Positions 42,750 through 51,766 are shown, counted from the first letter of the stretch. The stretch: 64,000 nucleotides of DNA from Flavobacterium sp. SUN046 (GCF_028867965.1 NZ_JAPQNT010000005.1:215629-279628); one strand, 5' to 3'. The notes: generated by a model from the sequence alone, not told the origin. Made by a program: numbers and translations.

Positions 42750-44607
42750 AAAACCTTTGCGCCTTTGCGCCTTTGCGAGAATATTTTTTTTTATATTATT
42801 GTTTTCGTCAACAGTATATGCTCAAATTGACCGAGTAGAACCACCTTTTTGGTGGAGTGGCATGAACCTTTCAGATGTTCAAATAATGTTCTACGGAAAA
42901 AACATTGCTCAAAACGATGTTTCAGTTTCCAATGGAATTGTCATTAAAGGCATCCAAAAAACCGAAAACCCTAATTACGTTTTCGTAACCATTGACACTA
43001 AAAACATTACGGCTCAAGATTTTGTTTTCACATTCAAAAACAAAAATAAATCGTTTACCAAAAATTATTCGCTTAAATCAAGAAGAGAAAATTCACGCTT
43101 CCGTGAAAGTTACGATTCGTCAGATATGATTTATTTAATTATGTCCGACCGATTTGCAAACGGAAATCCAAGCAACGACAGCACAGCAGAAACTATTGAA
43201 AAAGCAAACAGAAGCAATAAAGATGGTCGTCATGGTGGCGATATTGAAGGAATTATCAAAAACCTAGATTACTTAAAAGAACTTGGTGCAACAGCGGTTT
43301 GGCCAACGCCATTATGTGAAGACAACGATGAACGAGGTTCGTATCATACTTATGGTCAATCGGATTTATACAAAATTGATTCGCGTTTTGGAACTAATGA
43401 AGATTATCTTAGACTGAGTTCAGAATTGCACAAACGAGGCATGAAAAACATCATGGATTATGTAACCAATCATTGGGGTTACAAACATTGGATGATGAAT
43501 GATTTACCAACTTATGACTGGATTCACCAATTCCCAGGTTTTAGTCAAACTAATTATAGAATGACAACCCAATTCGATACTAATACTTCTACTATTGATG
43601 CTAAAAATTGCATGGACGGTTGGTTTGTAAAATCGATGCCCGACTTAAATCAATCGAATCCGTTAGTATTAAATTATTTAATTCAAAATGCAATTTGGTG
43701 GATAGAATTCGCCGATTTAGACGGATTTAGAGTAGATACCTATTCCTACAACGATAAAGAAGGAATTTCAAAATGGACTAAATCTATAACCGATGAATAT
43801 CCACATTTTAATATTGTGGGTGAAGTTTGGATGCACAACCAAGCACAAATGGCCTATTGGCAAAAAGATAGTAAAATTGGAGCTATTGAAAGTTTTAATT
43901 CCAACTTACCTAGTGTAATGGATTTTACTTTATTTGATGCTGTTAATGGCGGAGTTTTTAATGAAGACCAATCAACTTGGGATAAAGGAATGATTAAAAT
44001 CTATGACAATTTCACAAATGATTTCCTATACCCAAACATCAATAATATTTTAGTTTTTGCAGAAAATCATGATACCAATCGTTTGAATGAAACTTATAAA
44101 AATGATTTCAATAAATATAAAATTGCAATGTCGTTAATTGCAACTATTCGTGGAATTCCTCAATTGTATTATGGATCTGAAATTGCAATGGCTGGCGACA
44201 AAGGAAAAGGCGATGGCGACATAAGAAGAGATTTTCCTGGCGGATGGAATGGTGACACTAACAATGCTTTTACAAATTCTGGTCGTACTGAAGAACAAAA
44301 GAAATTTTTTGATTTTACTTCCAAATTATTCAATTGGAGAAAAGCCAAAAAAGTAATTCATTCTGGAAAAATGATGCATTATATTCCTGAAAATAATGTT
44401 TATGTATATTTTAGATATAATGAAAAAGAAAGTGTAATGGTGGTAATCAATAATTCATCTGAAAAACAAACGTTCAAAACGAATCGATTCAAAGAAAGTA
44501 TCAAAAATTATCAATCAGGTACTGATGTAATTTCTGGAAAAACCATTGATTTGAAAAATGATATGGAACTTGATGGAAAATCGGTTTTAATTTTAGAATT
44601 GAAATAA
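42739..44607 (+). CDS. SusA-like GH13 (neopullulanase/cyclomaltodextrinase type), exported
   Basis: 622 residues. Signal peptide ending VYAQ (about 29), whose n-region KKPLRLCAFAR is encoded by the third octamer repeat. A cyclomaltodextrinase N-terminal domain (VEPPFWWSGM, residues ~32-110) is followed by the GH13 barrel: DYVTNHWG, Asp333 nucleophile in GFRVDTYSY, Glu362 acid/base in VGEVWMHN, Asp445 in FAENHDTNR. These residues are all in place. It should act in the periplasm on maltodextrin and pullulan-like linkages. The ATG overlaps the end of the GxxExxY gene; a TTG at 42757 is an alternative start, also in the repeat. Confidence 0.92.
   Translation: MDYKKPLRLCAFARIFFFILLFSSTVYAQIDRVEPPFWWSGMNLSDVQIMFYGKNIAQNDVSVSNGIVIKGIQKTENPNYVFVTIDTKNITAQDFVFTFKNKNKSFTKNYSLKSRRENSRFRESYDSSDMIYLIMSDRFANGNPSNDSTAETIEKANRSNKDGRHGGDIEGIIKNLDYLKELGATAVWPTPLCEDNDERGSYHTYGQSDLYKIDSRFGTNEDYLRLSSELHKRGMKNIMDYVTNHWGYKHWMMNDLPTYDWIHQFPGFSQTNYRMTTQFDTNTSTIDAKNCMDGWFVKSMPDLNQSNPLVLNYLIQNAIWWIEFADLDGFRVDTYSYNDKEGISKWTKSITDEYPHFNIVGEVWMHNQAQMAYWQKDSKIGAIESFNSNLPSVMDFTLFDAVNGGVFNEDQSTWDKGMIKIYDNFTNDFLYPNINNILVFAENHDTNRLNETYKNDFNKYKIAMSLIATIRGIPQLYYGSEIAMAGDKGKGDGDIRRDFPGGWNGDTNNAFTNSGRTEEQKKFFDFTSKLFNWRKAKKVIHSGKMMHYIPENNVYVYFRYNEKESVMVVINNSSEKQTFKTNRFKESIKNYQSGTDVISGKTIDLKNDMELDGKSVLILELK
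42754..42780 (+). repeat. CTTTGCGN octamer-triplet repeat, copy 3, inside a coding start
   Basis: Reads CCTTTGCGC CTTTGCGC CTTTGCGA followed by GA. It lies wholly within the first 15 codons of the SusA-like gene and supplies the basic n-region of its signal peptide. Confidence 0.85.
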
Positions 44608-44614
44608 TAAATTA

Positions 44615-44679
44615 AATCATTAAGATATTCATTAAACTAAGAATATAAAAACTCAATTTTTCTTAATATCTTAATGGTT
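44615..44679 (+). repeat. Intergenic inverted repeat between SusA-like and GH31 genes
   Basis: CATTAAGATATT (44618-44629) pairs exactly with AATATCTTAATG (44665-44676), extended by three more pairs with one G-T, around a 35-nt loop. There is no U-tract, so it is not a typical terminator; it fills most of the 86-nt gap. Confidence 0.6.
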
Positions 44680-44693
44680 ACAAATAAATAAAA

Positions 44694-47063
44694 ATGAAAA
44701 AAATTCTAATTTTATTATTAGTAACTTCCATTTCGTTTGCCCAAAATGCGAATCGAAAATACATATCTCACAAATGGAAAAAAGATATTTTGGAAATCAA
44801 AACCAATGATGGTTCTTATCAAATAAAACTACTATCTGATAATATTGCAGAAACTTCATTCATTCCAACTGGTGAAACTTTCAATCCAAATTCACATGCA
44901 GTTATAGCGTCGGAAATAAAAAAAGTGCATAAAAGCAAATATGCTAATTTAACTAATTTAATAGTTCTATCTGGTTATGACATTAACGTTAGAATCACCA
45001 AAAACCCTTTTAAAATCACCTATTTATATACCGATAGCGAAATACTATCCGAAAAAAATGGCTATGTAAAAAAAGACGGAATGGAAACTATTGATTTCAA
45101 TATCTCGACCGATGAAAAACTGTATGGTGGCGGAGCAAGAGCTTTTGAAACAATGAATCGTCGTGGCAATAAATTACAATTATACAATCGCGCAAGTTAT
45201 GGTTATGAAACCAAAGCCGAATTAATGAATTTTTGTATTCCTTTAGTAATTTCATCAAATAATTACGCCATTCATTTCGACAATCCTGCAATTGGTTATT
45301 TGGATTTAGATTCTAAAAAAGACAATACTTTAACTTATGAAACCATTTCTGGAAGAAAAACCTATCAAGTAATTGTTGGAAATGATTTAGTTACAAATTA
45401 TACGGAACTAACTGGAAAGCAACCTTTGCCTCCAAGATGGGCGTTTGGAAATTTCTCTTCTCGATTTGGGTATCATTCGCAAGAAGAAGTAGAAAAAACA
45501 ATTCGAAAATTTGAAGAAAGTAAAATTCCAGTTGACGCACTAATTTTAGATTTATATTGGTTTGGAAAAAGCATCAAAGGAACAATGGGAAATCTAGATT
45601 GGGACAAAGATAATTTTCCAAATCCTGATAAAATGATTGCTGATTTAAATGCGAAAAATATTAAAACTATTTTAATCACTGAACCATTTATTTTATCAAC
45701 ATCTTCTAAATGGCAAGAAACTGTAAATAAAAAAGTTTTAGCTACAAATGCAGATGGAAGTCCTGCCAATTGGGATTTTTATTTTGGAAATACTGGAATT
45801 GTAGATATTTTTAAACCCGAAGGAAAAGACTGGTTTTGGAATATTTATAAACGACTAATCAATCAAGGTGTTGGCGGACTTTGGGGCGATTTAGGTGAAC
45901 CAGAAGTTTTTCCATCAACAGCAATAACTGCTGGTGGTAAAGCCGATGAAGTTCATAATATTTATGGTCATAATTGGGCTAAATTAATCGCCGATGGTTA
46001 TAAAAAAGATTTTCCAAATCAAAGACCGTTTATATTAATGCGTGCTGGATATTCTGGAAGCCAACGTTTTGGAATGATACCTTGGAGTGGCGATGTTTCT
46101 AGAAGTTGGGGCGGATTGCAAAGTCAAGTTGGAATTGCTGTTCAAATGGGACTGCAAGGAATGGCCTATATGCACTCAGATTTAGGTGGATTTGCAGGCG
46201 ATTATTTCGATAACGAATTGTATTTACGCTGGTTACAGTATGGCGTTTTTACACCAATTTTTCGACCTCATGCTCAAGAAGAAGTAGCTTCTGAAGTTGC
46301 ATATAAAGACATTGTCACAAAAGAAAAAGCAAAAAAACAAGTAGAATTGCGTTATCAAATGATACCATACAATTACACTTTAGCCTTCCAAAACAATCAA
46401 ACTGGAACTGCATTAATGCGACCATTTTACATAGAAAGCGACACAAATCCATTACAATTGGATATAAAATCAGACCAATATTTTTGGGGAAATAGTTTTT
46501 TAGTAAAACCAATAACTAATTCTAATGTTACAGAAACTAATGTTCAATTTCCTAAATCAACTGGAAATTGGTTTGATTTTTACACAGATAAAGAATATAA
46601 ATCCAATACTACCGAAAAAATTGCTGTTTCAGAAGATCATATTCCTGTTTTTGTAAATGGCGGAAGTTTTATTCCGATGATAAAAACGATTCAAAATACT
46701 AGTGAATATTCAATTGAAAATTTCGATTTACATTATTATTTTGATGAAAAAATGTTCTTTTCTGATGGTCAATTATACAATGATGATGGCACAACTCCAA
46801 ATGCTTACGAAAAAGGAGAATATGAATTACTAACGTTTAATAGTCATATTGCTAACAAAGTTTTAAAAATAAATTTGTATAATGAAGTTGGCAAAAAATA
46901 CAATTCGAAAGATAAAAATGTAAATCTAATTTTACACAACATACAACCAAAAAGAATATTTGTAAATGGACAAGAACAAGTTTATAAAACATTCCATAAC
47001 CCAATGCAAATTCCAATTACTTGGGAAAAAGGAACTAATCCAGAAATAAAAATAGAATACTAA
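44694..47063 (+). CDS. GH31 alpha-glucosidase, exported
   Basis: 789 residues with a short signal peptide (MKKILILLLVTSISFAQ). N-terminal beta-sandwich (about 25-230) and GH31 barrel. The nucleophile is Asp399 in GLWGDLGEPE and the acid/base Asp467 in PWSGDVSRSWGGL; GHNWAKL and FRPHAQEE also fit. The C-terminal beta domains end with a DUF5110-like module. It would release glucose from the non-reducing end of maltodextrin in the periplasm. The next gene begins 3 nt after its stop, so they are co-transcribed. Confidence 0.94.
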   Translation: MKKILILLLVTSISFAQNANRKYISHKWKKDILEIKTNDGSYQIKLLSDNIAETSFIPTGETFNPNSHAVIASEIKKVHKSKYANLTNLIVLSGYDINVRITKNPFKITYLYTDSEILSEKNGYVKKDGMETIDFNISTDEKLYGGGARAFETMNRRGNKLQLYNRASYGYETKAELMNFCIPLVISSNNYAIHFDNPAIGYLDLDSKKDNTLTYETISGRKTYQVIVGNDLVTNYTELTGKQPLPPRWAFGNFSSRFGYHSQEEVEKTIRKFEESKIPVDALILDLYWFGKSIKGTMGNLDWDKDNFPNPDKMIADLNAKNIKTILITEPFILSTSSKWQETVNKKVLATNADGSPANWDFYFGNTGIVDIFKPEGKDWFWNIYKRLINQGVGGLWGDLGEPEVFPSTAITAGGKADEVHNIYGHNWAKLIADGYKKDFPNQRPFILMRAGYSGSQRFGMIPWSGDVSRSWGGLQSQVGIAVQMGLQGMAYMHSDLGGFAGDYFDNELYLRWLQYGVFTPIFRPHAQEEVASEVAYKDIVTKEKAKKQVELRYQMIPYNYTLAFQNNQTGTALMRPFYIESDTNPLQLDIKSDQYFWGNSFLVKPITNSNVTETNVQFPKSTGNWFDFYTDKEYKSNTTEKIAVSEDHIPVFVNGGSFIPMIKTIQNTSEYSIENFDLHYYFDEKMFFSDGQLYNDDGTTPNAYEKGEYELLTFNSHIANKVLKINLYNEVGKKYNSKDKNVNLILHNIQPKRIFVNGQEQVYKTFHNPMQIPITWEKGTNPEIKIEY

Positions 47064-47066
47064 AAT

Positions 47067-48722
47067 ATGATTAAAAAAATAAGTTCACTCGTAATAATAG
47101 CGCTTCTTATTTGCGGTAATTCTCTCGCACAAAAGAAAAAAGTTGCCACTCCAAAAACACCATTTTTTTGGGAAAGTGCTAACGTTTATTTTCTATTAAC
47201 GGATAGATTTAACAATGGCGACAAAACCAATGACTTAACATTCAACCGAAATAAACCCACTGGAAAATTGCGTGGATTTAATGGCGGAGATATTCGCGGT
47301 GTAATTCAAAAATTAGACGAAGGTTATTTCACTAATTTAGGAATTAACGTAATCTGGATGACTCCAATTGTGGAACAAATTCACGATGGCGTTGACGAAG
47401 GAACTGGTTTTAGTTATGGTTTTCACGGCTATTGGACTAGAGATTGGAGTGCAATTGACCCAAGTTTTGGAACTAAAAAAGATTTAGCAGAATTGGTTCA
47501 GAAAGCGCATGCTAAAGGAATTCGAATCATGTTGGACGCTGTTATAAATCATACCGGACCAGTTACGGCAGAAGATTCAGTTTATCCAAGTGATTGGGTT
47601 CGAACATCTCCAAAATGCACTTATCAATCGTATGATACTTACATCAATTGTACTTTGGTAGAAAATCTTCCAGACATAAAAACTGAAAGTAATGAAAATG
47701 TTGCTTTACCACCTTTTTTAATTGAAAAATGGAAAAAAGAAGGTAGATACGAACAAGAAGTTGCCGAATTGGATGCGTTTTTTAAAAAAACAGGTTATCC
47801 TCGTGCGCCTAAGTATTACATTATGAAATGGCTTTCAGACTACATTACCTATTATGGAATTGATGGTTATAGAGTTGACACTGCGAAACATACAACTGAA
47901 GATGTTTGGAAAGATTTCAAAAAAGTATGTGATATGGCATTTGCCGATTTCAAGAAGAACAATCCTAAAAAAGTGTTGGATAACAACCCGTTTTTTACTG
48001 TTGGTGAAGTTTACGGCTACAACATTGGCGCTAAAAAACTTTATGATTTTGGTGATAAAAAAGTCAACTATTTTGAAAATGGTTTTACTGGTTTAATCAA
48101 TTTTGATTTTAGAAATGAAGCCAAAATGAACTACGAAGAATTGTTTTCTAAATATTCAAACATCTTAAATAATGACTTAAAAGGAAACACAGTTATGAAC
48201 TACGTTTCTTCGCACGATGACAGTTGGCCATTTGATAAAAAACGTGAAAAAACTTTTGAAAGCGGTACAAAATTATTGTTAGCACCAGGAATTTCTCAGG
48301 TATATTACGGTGATGAAAGTGCTCGTTCGTTAGATATTGAAGGTACGCAAGGCGATGCAACATTGCGTTCTGACATGAATTGGGATGCAATTTCTAAAGA
48401 TAATTACACCAAAGCTGTTCTAGAACATTGGCAAAAATTAGGTAACTTTAGAAAAAATCATCCATCAGTTGGCGCTGGAGTTCATGCTCAAATTTCTAGT
48501 TTACTATACGTATTTAGTAGAACATTCACTAACGGAAAATTTACAGACAATGTTGTTATTGGTTTAGATTTACCAGTTGGTAAAAAAGAAATTTCTGTTG
48601 GAACAATTTTTAAAAATGGCACTAAAGTTAAAGACGCTTATTCTGGAAAAACTGCTGTTGTTAAAAATGATAAAGTTTTAATCGATAGTGGTTATTCAAT
48701 ACTATTACTAGAAAAAATATAA
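47067..48722 (+). CDS. GH13 alpha-amylase, exported
   Basis: 551 residues with signal peptide (to SLAQ, 22) and a short Lys-rich linker. The barrel shows DAVINHTG, Asp271 nucleophile in GYRVDTAKHT, Glu314 acid/base in VGEVYGYN and Asp384 in YVSSHDDSWP. The B domain holds two Cys (CTYQSYDTYINC) that may pair. A C-terminal all-beta domain ends the protein; no sorting domain, so a periplasmic location is expected. Last gene of the right arm; a strong terminator follows 18 nt later. Confidence 0.93.
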   Translation: MIKKISSLVIIALLICGNSLAQKKKVATPKTPFFWESANVYFLLTDRFNNGDKTNDLTFNRNKPTGKLRGFNGGDIRGVIQKLDEGYFTNLGINVIWMTPIVEQIHDGVDEGTGFSYGFHGYWTRDWSAIDPSFGTKKDLAELVQKAHAKGIRIMLDAVINHTGPVTAEDSVYPSDWVRTSPKCTYQSYDTYINCTLVENLPDIKTESNENVALPPFLIEKWKKEGRYEQEVAELDAFFKKTGYPRAPKYYIMKWLSDYITYYGIDGYRVDTAKHTTEDVWKDFKKVCDMAFADFKKNNPKKVLDNNPFFTVGEVYGYNIGAKKLYDFGDKKVNYFENGFTGLINFDFRNEAKMNYEELFSKYSNILNNDLKGNTVMNYVSSHDDSWPFDKKREKTFESGTKLLLAPGISQVYYGDESARSLDIEGTQGDATLRSDMNWDAISKDNYTKAVLEHWQKLGNFRKNHPSVGAGVHAQISSLLYVFSRTFTNGKFTDNVVIGLDLPVGKKEISVGTIFKNGTKVKDAYSGKTAVVKNDKVLIDSGYSILLLEKI

Positions 48723-48740
48723 TTTTAAATCAATTACTTA

Positions 48741-48774
48741 AAAAAAGTTGTCGGTTTTCGTCAACTTTTTTTTG
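48741..48774 (+). terminator. Terminator of the right arm of the starch locus
   Basis: AAAAAAGTTG (48741-48750) pairs with CAACTTTTTT (48762-48771) around an 11-nt loop and is followed by more T. Confidence 0.87.
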
Positions 48775-48851
48775 TTGAATTTATGTTAATTTATATCACT
48801 AAACTTAACAATTTCTTATCTTTATTTTTTCATAACCAATATCCCATAACT

Positions 48852-49721
48852 ATGGCTTTTGAATATATCGAAATTGAAAGAGTTGAAAAACTTACCAAAG
48901 AAGAATTTATTAAAAATTATTATAAGCCACAAAAGCCTGTTGTAATAACCAATCAAATTGAAGATTGGCCGGCTTTTACAAAGTGGAATTTTGAATTTTT
49001 AAAAGAAGTTGCAGGTGATAAAATCGTTCCGTTGTATGACAGTAGAAAAACGGATTATACCAAAAAGGTTAATGAGCCTGATTTTACAATGACCATGTCT
49101 GAATACATCGCAATATTGAAAAAAGGCCCAACTGATTTACGTATTTTTTTATATAATTTATTAAAAGACGTTCCGGTAATGAATGCTGATATGAAATGGC
49201 CAAAACTTGGAATCCGATTGCTAAAAAGTCTTCCTTTAGTTTTTTTTGGTGGTGAAGGTGCCAAAGTTTTTATGCATTATGACATTGATTACCCTAATAT
49301 ATTTCATTTTCATTTTGAAGGAGAAAAACAATGTGTTTTAGTAGATCCTAAAGAAACTAAATACATGTATCGTCTGCCCTATTCTTGGATTTGTAATGAA
49401 GATATTGACTTTGATAATCCCGATTTTGAGAAATTTCCAGCTTTAAAAAATGTTAAACCCTACATTACTAATTTAAAACATGGTGAAATGTTGTATATGC
49501 CCGAAGGTTGGTGGCATTATATGAAATACACAACACCAGGATTTTCATTAAGTTTGCGTTCTTTAGCAGGACGACCAAGTAATTTATTAAAAGGATTTAA
49601 AAATGTAGTTTTTAATAGATATTACGACAATTGGATGCGCAAACGCAAAGGTCAAGCTTGGTTGGATTATAAAGATCATGAAGCAATTCGTCGTACGAAT
49701 GCAACAATTGGAATCAAATAA
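48852..49721 (+). CDS. Cupin-like (JmjC-type, Cupin_8) dioxygenase
   Basis: 289 residues from ATG 48852 (a longer frame from 48783 adds a hydrophobic stretch with no support). Family: Fe(II)/2-oxoglutarate dioxygenase-like Cupin_8. Metal ligands are visible in VFMHYDIDYPNIFHFHFEG (first His and Asp) and in LYMPEGWWHYMKY (second His). Members hydroxylate proteins, tRNA or small molecules; the substrate here is unknown. The glycerophosphodiesterase gene begins one base after its stop, so they are co-transcribed. Confidence 0.87.
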   Translation: MAFEYIEIERVEKLTKEEFIKNYYKPQKPVVITNQIEDWPAFTKWNFEFLKEVAGDKIVPLYDSRKTDYTKKVNEPDFTMTMSEYIAILKKGPTDLRIFLYNLLKDVPVMNADMKWPKLGIRLLKSLPLVFFGGEGAKVFMHYDIDYPNIFHFHFEGEKQCVLVDPKETKYMYRLPYSWICNEDIDFDNPDFEKFPALKNVKPYITNLKHGEMLYMPEGWWHYMKYTTPGFSLSLRSLAGRPSNLLKGFKNVVFNRYYDNWMRKRKGQAWLDYKDHEAIRRTNATIGIK

Positions 49722-49722
49722 A

Positions 49723-50421
49723 ATGCTTAAAATTGGACACCGTGGAGCAAAAGGTTATGTTGCTGAAAATACATTAGCTTCGTTTCAAAAAGCGCTCGAT
49801 TTGGGTGTTGATGGAATTGAATTGGACGTTCATTTGAGCAAAGACAATGTTTTGGTAGTCATTCATGATGAAACTATCGACAGAACGACTTCTAAAAAAG
49901 GAATTGTAAATGATTTTTCTTCATTTGAATTACAAAAACTGGAGATTCCAACATTGGAAGAAGTTTTTAATTTGATAAACAAACAATGTTTTATCAATAT
50001 TGAAATCAAAGATGCAAAAGCTACAATTGCTGTTGCAGAACTGGTTCAAAAATATATTTTAGAACATAATTGGAATCACAATTTATTTCAAATATCAAGT
50101 TTCAATTGGAACGTTTTAGAAAATATATTCAAATTAAATCCAACTATCAATTTGGGAATTTTGACAGAGAACACAATTGAAGATGCAATTGTGTTTGCCA
50201 AACAAATCAATGCGTATTCTATAAATCCATATTTTAAATTATTGAATACAGAAAATGTAAATTCTATTCATCAAAACAGATTTAAAATTTATACTTGGAC
50301 TGTTAATTCTAATGAAGATATTACCTTTGTAAAATCATTAAAAGTTGATGGTATAATTTCAGATTATCCTGATAGGGTTTGTGCTTTTGTCATTTCGACG
50401 AAGGAGAAATCACATAAATAA
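49723..50421 (+). CDS. Glycerophosphodiester phosphodiesterase
   Basis: 232 residues from ATG 49723. The barrel signature is complete: IGHRGAKGYVAENTLASF (the two acid-base His with the following HDE), GIELDVHLSKDN for metal binding, VVIHDETIDRTTS and NIEIKDAKA. No signal peptide, so cytoplasmic; it would release glycerol 3-phosphate from glycerophosphodiesters. The natural end of the fold is near GIISDYPDRV; the last 12 residues (ending ISTKEKSHK) are encoded by the left arm of a 27-bp inverted repeat that has replaced the original stop. Confidence 0.9.
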   Translation: MLKIGHRGAKGYVAENTLASFQKALDLGVDGIELDVHLSKDNVLVVIHDETIDRTTSKKGIVNDFSSFELQKLEIPTLEEVFNLINKQCFINIEIKDAKATIAVAELVQKYILEHNWNHNLFQISSFNWNVLENIFKLNPTINLGILTENTIEDAIVFAKQINAYSINPYFKLLNTENVNSIHQNRFKIYTWTVNSNEDITFVKSLKVDGIISDYPDRVCAFVISTKEKSHK

Positions 50422-50458
50422 TAGCTAGTGAGATTTCTCCTTCGTCGAAATGACAAAA
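50385..50458. repeat. 27-bp perfect inverted repeat over the end of the phosphodiesterase gene
   Basis: Positions 50385-50411 pair exactly with 50432-50458; the core is TTTCGACGAAGGAGAAATC. The loop is 20 nt. It resembles an interspersed palindromic repeat I associate with Bacteroidota genomes, but that is from memory. It holds the stop codon of the upstream gene in its loop. Confidence 0.9.
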
Positions 50459-50485
50459 TAAGCAGCATAATTATTTTAAAAAAAC

Positions 50486-51697
50486 ATGAATTCAAAGTAC
50501 GATATTATTATAGTTGGTGGCGGTGCAGCTGGATTCTTTACAGCAATAAATATCGTTGAAAAAAATCCGAAGTTAAAAGTAGCTATTTTAGAACGCGGCA
50601 AAGAAGTTTTATCAAAAGTAAGAATTTCTGGCGGTGGAAGATGCAATGTTACTCATGCGTGTTTTGTTCCAAATGATTTGGTCAAATTTTATCCTCGCGG
50701 TGAAAAAGAATTGCGTGGTCCATTTCATCAATTTTGCTCTGGAGATACTATAGAATGGTTTGAAAAACATGGTGTGGAATTAAAAATTGAAGACGACGGT
50801 AGAATGTTTCCAACATCAGATTCATCTCAAACTATTATCGATTGTTTTTTATCGGCAACAAATAAACTCGGAATTGACGTTCTAACTGGACAAAGTGTAC
50901 AATCCATTTTTAAAACCGAAACCAATTGGAAAATTGATACTACAACAGAAAATTTTGCTTGTCAGAAATTAATTTTAACCACTGGAAGTAATCCAAAAAT
51001 TTGGGAAATGCTTTCAGATATTGGACACACTATAATATCGGCTGTTCCATCGCTATTTACTTTTAACATCAAAGATTCTCGAATTAAAGATTTGATGGGA
51101 CTTTCGGCTTTTGCAAATGTAAAAGTTAAAAACTCGAAATTGGAGGCATCTGGACCACTTTTGATTACGCATTGGGGAATGTCTGGACCAGGAATATTAA
51201 GACTTTCGGCTTGGGGTGCACGCGAATTATTTGACAAAAATTATCAATTTATACTTCAAGTAAATTGGCTGAACGATTTAACGTTTGAAGAAACTTTAGA
51301 GAAACTAAAAGAACTTAAATTAGAACATTCTAAAAAAGCAGTTTCCAAAAAATCGCCTTTTGATTTTCCGAATCGTCTTTGGGAAAGTTTAGTTTTGGCT
51401 TCTAGCATTGATACTGAAACCAAATGGGCTGATTTAACTAAAAATCAACTTATAAATTTAACCAATCAATTATGTAATGGTGAATTTCAAGTTAACGGAA
51501 AAAGTACTTTTAAAGAAGAATTTGTAACTGCTGGCGGAATTGATTTAAAAGAAATCAATTTCAAAACTATGGAAAGTAAATTACACGAAAATTTATATTT
51601 CGCAGGTGAAATTGTAAATATTGATGCCATTACTGGAGGATTCAATTTTCAAAATGCTTGGACTGGCGGATTTATTATAGCTGAGAATATTGTTTGA
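50486..51697 (+). CDS. NAD(P)/FAD-dependent oxidoreductase, BaiN/HI0933 family
   Basis: 403 residues. FAD dinucleotide-binding start IIIVGGGAAGFFTAINI, then VRISGGGRCNVTHA near residues 46-60, LTTGSNPKIWEML near 165, THWGMSGPGILRLSAWGAREL near 230 and the closing TGGFNFQNAWTGGFIIAE. This is the HI0933/BaiN flavoprotein group; one member reduces bile-acid intermediates in gut bacteria, but the role in Flavobacteria is unknown. A second copy of its 3' end is found at 54109-54173, marking a past duplication. Confidence 0.9.
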   Translation: MNSKYDIIIVGGGAAGFFTAINIVEKNPKLKVAILERGKEVLSKVRISGGGRCNVTHACFVPNDLVKFYPRGEKELRGPFHQFCSGDTIEWFEKHGVELKIEDDGRMFPTSDSSQTIIDCFLSATNKLGIDVLTGQSVQSIFKTETNWKIDTTTENFACQKLILTTGSNPKIWEMLSDIGHTIISAVPSLFTFNIKDSRIKDLMGLSAFANVKVKNSKLEASGPLLITHWGMSGPGILRLSAWGARELFDKNYQFILQVNWLNDLTFEETLEKLKELKLEHSKKAVSKKSPFDFPNRLWESLVLASSIDTETKWADLTKNQLINLTNQLCNGEFQVNGKSTFKEEFVTAGGIDLKEINFKTMESKLHENLYFAGEIVNIDAITGGFNFQNAWTGGFIIAENIV

Positions 51698-51714
51698 CAA
51701 AATATTATTTCTAG

Positions 51715-51746
51715 TTGTATCTTATTAAAAATCAAACTATATTTGA
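51715..51746 (+). promoter_or_regulatory. Promoter of the first T9SS surface protein
   Basis: TTG (51715-51717), 21 nt, then TATATTTG (51739-51746), 20 nt before the ATG. It aligns with the promoter of the second surface protein, sharing TTAAAAATCAA between the two boxes. Confidence 0.65.
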
Positions 51747-51766
51747 TGTTACTCTAGCATTCACTC

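Noticed and set aside
42977..42990. ACGTTTTCGTAACC identical to the start of the second LacI-type operator
   Set aside because: It lies inside the SusA-like coding region, encodes conserved reading frame and lacks the left half of the palindrome; most likely chance.
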